Assembly: GCF_014333525.1 (NCBI RefSeq)
Contig: NZ_JACSCX010000002.1
Coordinates: forward strand, 248,001-312,000
DNA from: Hymenobacter puniceus
GTDB lineage: Bacteria; Bacteroidota; Bacteroidia; Cytophagales; Hymenobacteraceae
Reading direction: 5' to 3'
Length of the DNA: 64,000 nt
Shown here: positions 61,346 to 64,000 of the stretch, piece by piece
Layout: every line of letters starts with the position of its first letter
Position numbering within the stretch: the first letter of the stretch is position 1
Translations under genes and position numbers: made by a program
The notes under the pieces: generated by a model
Seen by the model: the letters and a program-made list of their open reading frames with translations, nothing else
Databases searched by the model: none
What the model was told of the DNA's origin: nothing

Positions 61346-63549
61346 GAGTACCCAAGCAAATACGTACCGCGAAAGTCCGTTTCGCGACGAGCAGCGTGAG
61401 TTCCGGCGCGTTGGCGCGGTATCATATACTCGCTCCGCTCGTCGCGAAACAAACTTTCGCGGTACTGGCCGTTCTGCTGGCAGCCGGTACGGCGCAGGCC
61501 CAGGAATACGTGCGCCCCACGCCCGACCTCGACCGGCTGACGCAGGAGTTGTTTGCCGAAATTCAGAGTGACCAGGTGCCCTCTGAGGACCTCTACGAAA
61601 CGCTGCTGCAGTACTACCAGACGCCGCTCAGCCTCAATACTGCCACGCGCGAAGATTTGCGCGGCCTGCTGCTGCTCTCCGAAAACCAGATCAGCCAGCT
61701 ACTCACGTACCGCCAGCAGCGCGGGCCGCTGCTGAGCCTCTATGAGCTGCAGGCCGTGCCCGGCTTCGATCTGCGTACCATCTACCGGGCCGCGCCCTTC
61801 GTGACGGTGCAGACCGCCGGCGGCACCAACGGCCTGCGCGGCCCACTGTGGCAGCGCGTGTTCAAGGAAGACAACAACGCCCTGTTTCTGCGCTACGAGC
61901 GGGTGCTGCAAACCCGCACCGGCTACACCACCGCACCGCTCGACAGCCTCGGCCGCGGCCCCACACGCTACCTCGGCTCGCCCGACAAGCTGCTGCTGCG
62001 CTACCGCGTCAGCCACGCCAAGGATTTTAGTTTGGGCATTACGGCCGAAAAGGACGCCGGCGAGCAGCTTGCCTGGAACCCCAAGGGCCGCCAGTACGGC
62101 GCTGATTTTCTGTCGGCGCACTTTGTGGTGCAGGAACGGGGCAAGCTGAAAACCCTGGCCGTCGGCGACTACCAGTTGCAGTTCGGGCAGGGGCTGCTGC
62201 TGTCGTCGGGGCTGCAGGTGGGCAAGGGGGCCGAAACCATCACCACGCTACGGCGCAGCTCTATTGGCGTGCGGCCGTACTCTTCGATTCTGGAAAGCAC
62301 GTTTTTCCGGGGTGCGGCCGCTACCGTGGAAGTGACGCCCACGGTGCGGGCCACGGCCTTCGTGTCGAGGAAGCGGGTGGATGCCAACGTGCAGCTGGCG
62401 GCCGATTCGTTGGCGGAATTTGACGAATTCTCATCGGGGTTTCTGCTGACAGGTTTCCACCGCACGGCCTCGGAGCTGGCCAACCGCCAGACCCTGCGCG
62501 AAACCGTGGCCGGCGGCAACCTCGGCTACACCAGCCGCAGCGGCCACCTCGCCGCCGGCCTCACCGCCGTTGATACCCATTTCGACAAAGCCATTCAGCG
62601 CCGCCCCGAGCTCTACAATCAGTACGAGTTTCGCGGTACGCACAACCTGGCGTTGGGCGCGCACTACACCTACGTGCGCGGCAACGTGCTGGTATTCGGC
62701 GAAACGGCCCGCAGCAGCAGCGGCGGCTGGGGCACCGTGAACGGTCTGCTGGCCAGCCTCGCGCCCACCGTAGACGTGTCGGCGCTGGTGCGGCACTACA
62801 CCCGCAACTTCCACACGCTCTACGGCAACGCGCTCAGCGAAAATACCCGCAACATCAACGAAAGCGGGTTGTATATGGGGGTGAAGCTGCGGCCGGTGGC
62901 CCGCTGGGAAGTGTCGGCGTACTACGACCAGTTCTGGTTTCCATGGTTGAAATACGACGTGGGCGCCCCTTCTCGCGGCCACGACTGGCTGACGCGCATC
63001 ACGTACGCGCCCACCAAAACCAGCTTGCTATATGCCCAGCTGCGCACCCGCCAAAAAGCCTACGACACCTCCACCGACCAGCCCAATCCGCAGCCCGAGC
63101 CCACCACCCGCCACAGCGTGTTGCTCTACTACGATGCCAACCCCACGGCTACATTTGGGCTGCGCACCCGGGTGCAGGGCAGCCGCTACCGCGAAACCGA
63201 TGCCAGCCCCTGGCAGCGCGGCTACGTGTTGGCCCAAGATGCCTCCGTATCAGTGGGCCGCCGCCTGCGCCTCACCGCCCGCTACGCTCTCTTCGACACC
63301 GACAGCTACGACACCCGCCAGTACGTGTTCGAGCAGGATGTGCTCTATGCGTTTTCGGTGCCGGCCCTCTCGGGGCAGGGCACGCGCATCTACGGCATTG
63401 CTGAAATCAGCTGTACCCGCCAGCTCACGCTCTGGCTGCGCCTGGCCGAAACCCACTACCGCCACCAGACCACCGTTGGTACTGGCCTGGAAGGAATCCA
63501 GGGCCCCCGCCGCACCGAGTTCAAAGCTCAGGCGCGGTACCGGTTCTGA
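61342..63549 (+). CDS. Helix-hairpin-helix domain outer-membrane barrel protein
   Basis: 735 residues. The start overlaps the previous stop (ATGA). An in-frame ~100-base palindrome encodes residues ~8-42, followed by the hydrophobic core TFAVLAVLLAAGTAQAQ of the signal peptide. Residues ~60-155 hold a ComEA-like helix-hairpin-helix domain (LSLNTATREDLRGLLLLSEN, LLTYRQQRGPLLSLYELQAV, PGFDLRTI). The remainder (~170-735) has alternating aromatic/polar strands ending AQARYRF, an outer-membrane barrel. HhH domains in exported proteins bind DNA in competence systems; that is a suggestion only. Confidence 0.85.
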   Translation: MRVPKQIRTAKVRFATSSVSSGALARYHILAPLVAKQTFAVLAVLLAAGTAQAQEYVRPTPDLDRLTQELFAEIQSDQVPSEDLYETLLQYYQTPLSLNTATREDLRGLLLLSENQISQLLTYRQQRGPLLSLYELQAVPGFDLRTIYRAAPFVTVQTAGGTNGLRGPLWQRVFKEDNNALFLRYERVLQTRTGYTTAPLDSLGRGPTRYLGSPDKLLLRYRVSHAKDFSLGITAEKDAGEQLAWNPKGRQYGADFLSAHFVVQERGKLKTLAVGDYQLQFGQGLLLSSGLQVGKGAETITTLRRSSIGVRPYSSILESTFFRGAAATVEVTPTVRATAFVSRKRVDANVQLAADSLAEFDEFSSGFLLTGFHRTASELANRQTLRETVAGGNLGYTSRSGHLAAGLTAVDTHFDKAIQRRPELYNQYEFRGTHNLALGAHYTYVRGNVLVFGETARSSSGGWGTVNGLLASLAPTVDVSALVRHYTRNFHTLYGNALSENTRNINESGLYMGVKLRPVARWEVSAYYDQFWFPWLKYDVGAPSRGHDWLTRITYAPTKTSLLYAQLRTRQKAYDTSTDQPNPQPEPTTRHSVLLYYDANPTATFGLRTRVQGSRYRETDASPWQRGYVLAQDASVSVGRRLRLTARYALFDTDSYDTRQYVFEQDVLYAFSVPALSGQGTRIYGIAEISCTRQLTLWLRLAETHYRHQTTVGTGLEGIQGPRRTEFKAQARYRF
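61364..61465. repeat. Palindromic repeat inside the HhH protein gene
   Basis: Arms 61364-61392 and 61437-61465 (29 bases, two mismatches: GTACCGCGAAAGTCCGTTTC... / ...ACTTTCGCGGTAC). The central part also pairs (GCGTGAGT / ACTCGC). Read in frame as residues 8-42 of the HhH protein. Confidence 0.9.
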
Positions 63550-63587
63550 GGATATGTAGGTTAAGCATCCAGAGCGTCATTCAGAAC

Positions 63588-63724
63588 GTCATGCTGAGCT
63601 TGCCGAAACATCTCTCTCGCTTCGATGGATTGCTATGCCAAACGCCAGCACGCGAGCTTCCTCGCGCTGCCCGGAATGACGTTCCAACGAAGCGGGAGAG
63701 ATGCTTCGGCAAGCTCAGCATGAC
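63588..63724. repeat. Nested palindromes after the HhH protein gene (GTCATGCTGAGC family)
   Basis: Outer arms 63588-63624 and 63688-63724 (GTCATGCTGAGCTTGCCGAA... / ...TTCGGCAAGCTCAGCATGAC) with a few mismatches. Pieces of the GTCATTC family (GCGTCATTCAGA at 63574; CCGGAATGACGTTCC at 63671) are mixed in, so two related elements are interleaved. Confidence 0.75.
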
Positions 63725-63772
63725 ACTTACAGGAGCTTCGGGTAGCTCATACTCATCCGTATCAAGGCATAA

Positions 63773-63804
63773 AAAAGGCGGCCCCGATTCGGGAGCCGCC
63801 TTTT
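63773..63804 (-). terminator. Terminator of the partial T9SS gene at the window end
   Basis: AAAAGGCGGC (63773-63782) pairs with GCCGCCTTTT (63795-63804) plus inner CCC/GGG. On the minus strand a T-run follows. It is 24 bases past the stop codon at 63828. Confidence 0.8.
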
Positions 63805-63827
63805 CTACTATTCATACTTGTAGTAGT

Positions 63828-64000
63828 CTACTGTTTCAGCAGGCGCACCACGGCGGTGCCTTCCGGCATGTCGAGGTGGAGCTGGTAGACGCCGGTGCTG
63901 AGCTTGCTCAGGTCGAGGGCGTGCTTGAGCGGGGCGCCACCCTTGTTGAGGGACACGCTGCTCACGGTACGGCCTATGGCGTCCGTCACGCGCAACGTAA
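63828..64000 (-). CDS. C-terminal end of a T9SS type A-sorted secreted protein (partial)
   Basis: A frame without internal stop runs from the right edge to a TAG at 63828-63830. The 57 residues read LRVTDAIGRTVSSVSLNKGG, then APLKHALDLSKLSTGVYQLH and LDMPEGTAVVRLLKQ, a classical type A sorting domain end (RTV.., LSTGVY.L.., VVRLLK). The gene starts outside the window, so the functional domains are unknown. Confidence 0.8.
   Translation of the reverse strand, partial: TLRVTDAIGRTVSSVSLNKGGAPLKHALDLSKLSTGVYQLHLDMPEGTAVVRLLKQ

Overview
The window reads as chromosomal DNA of a GC-rich member of the Bacteroidota, most like Hymenobacter or a close relative (Cytophagales). The signs are: several promoters of the Bacteroidota type (TTTG, about 17-24 bases, then TAnnTTTG); few Shine-Dalgarno sites; four secreted proteins ending in type IX secretion (T9SS) sorting domains (one CHU_C/type B, three type A); a PorV-like outer-membrane protein; an S46 dipeptidyl-peptidase; an IPExxxVDY-family protein; and a Tgt without zinc cysteines. 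No rRNA, transposase, integrase, phage gene or CRISPR array is visible. The genus is an inference from gene content, not from a marker search.

Layout. 1-9 kb: end of an ammonium transporter, ZIP metal transporter, DUF167 and a small membrane protein, an endonuclease III-like enzyme, a glycine-rich secreted protein, a CHASE3-type histidine kinase with a single-domain response regulator, a SpoU-type RNA methyltransferase, nagA and an acylphosphatase. 9-13.4 kb: a 1026-residue T9SS adhesin-like protein with two nearly identical PKD modules, and a DUF2071 protein. 13.5-28 kb: mostly housekeeping (typA, lipoprotein msrB, DUF3050, histone-H1-like protein, metG, pth, rplY, prs, tRNA-Gln, atpD-atpC, a PLP trans-sulfuration enzyme). 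28-31 kb: a three-gene set resembling PglC-PglD-PglE of UDP-diacetylbacillosamine synthesis, divergent from ispE. 31.8-38 kb: EamA transporter, LptF/G-type permease, tgt, a glycosyltransferase overlapping a sigma factor, rsmG.

38.0-40.6 kb is the clearest accessory stretch: four small genes, each apparently with its own promoter, wedged between rsmG and a YheT-like hydrolase. They include a SUKH/SMI1-KNR4 protein and an Imm35/YrhB-like protein, so this looks like an array of orphan immunity genes. Two of the genes share a homologous ~60-base promoter/leader, and a related palindromic motif lies at both edges of the array.

41-54 kb: rpsT, a T9SS protein, pyk, acpP-fabF-rnc, nadE, an ECF sigma factor overlapping a tiny membrane protein (probable anti-sigma), lgt, a lipoprotein and yidD. 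54-64 kb: the S46 peptidase (DPP7-type by one residue), a lipoprotein gene broken by one in-frame TAG, a large TIG/FG-GAP T9SS protein, a PorV-like protein translationally coupled to a helix-hairpin-helix outer-membrane protein, and the 3' end of another T9SS protein.

Between genes the window is rich in palindromic repeats of several families. One ~100-base palindrome is read in frame as the start of an exported protein, and one terminator-like hairpin occurs three times within 4 kb.
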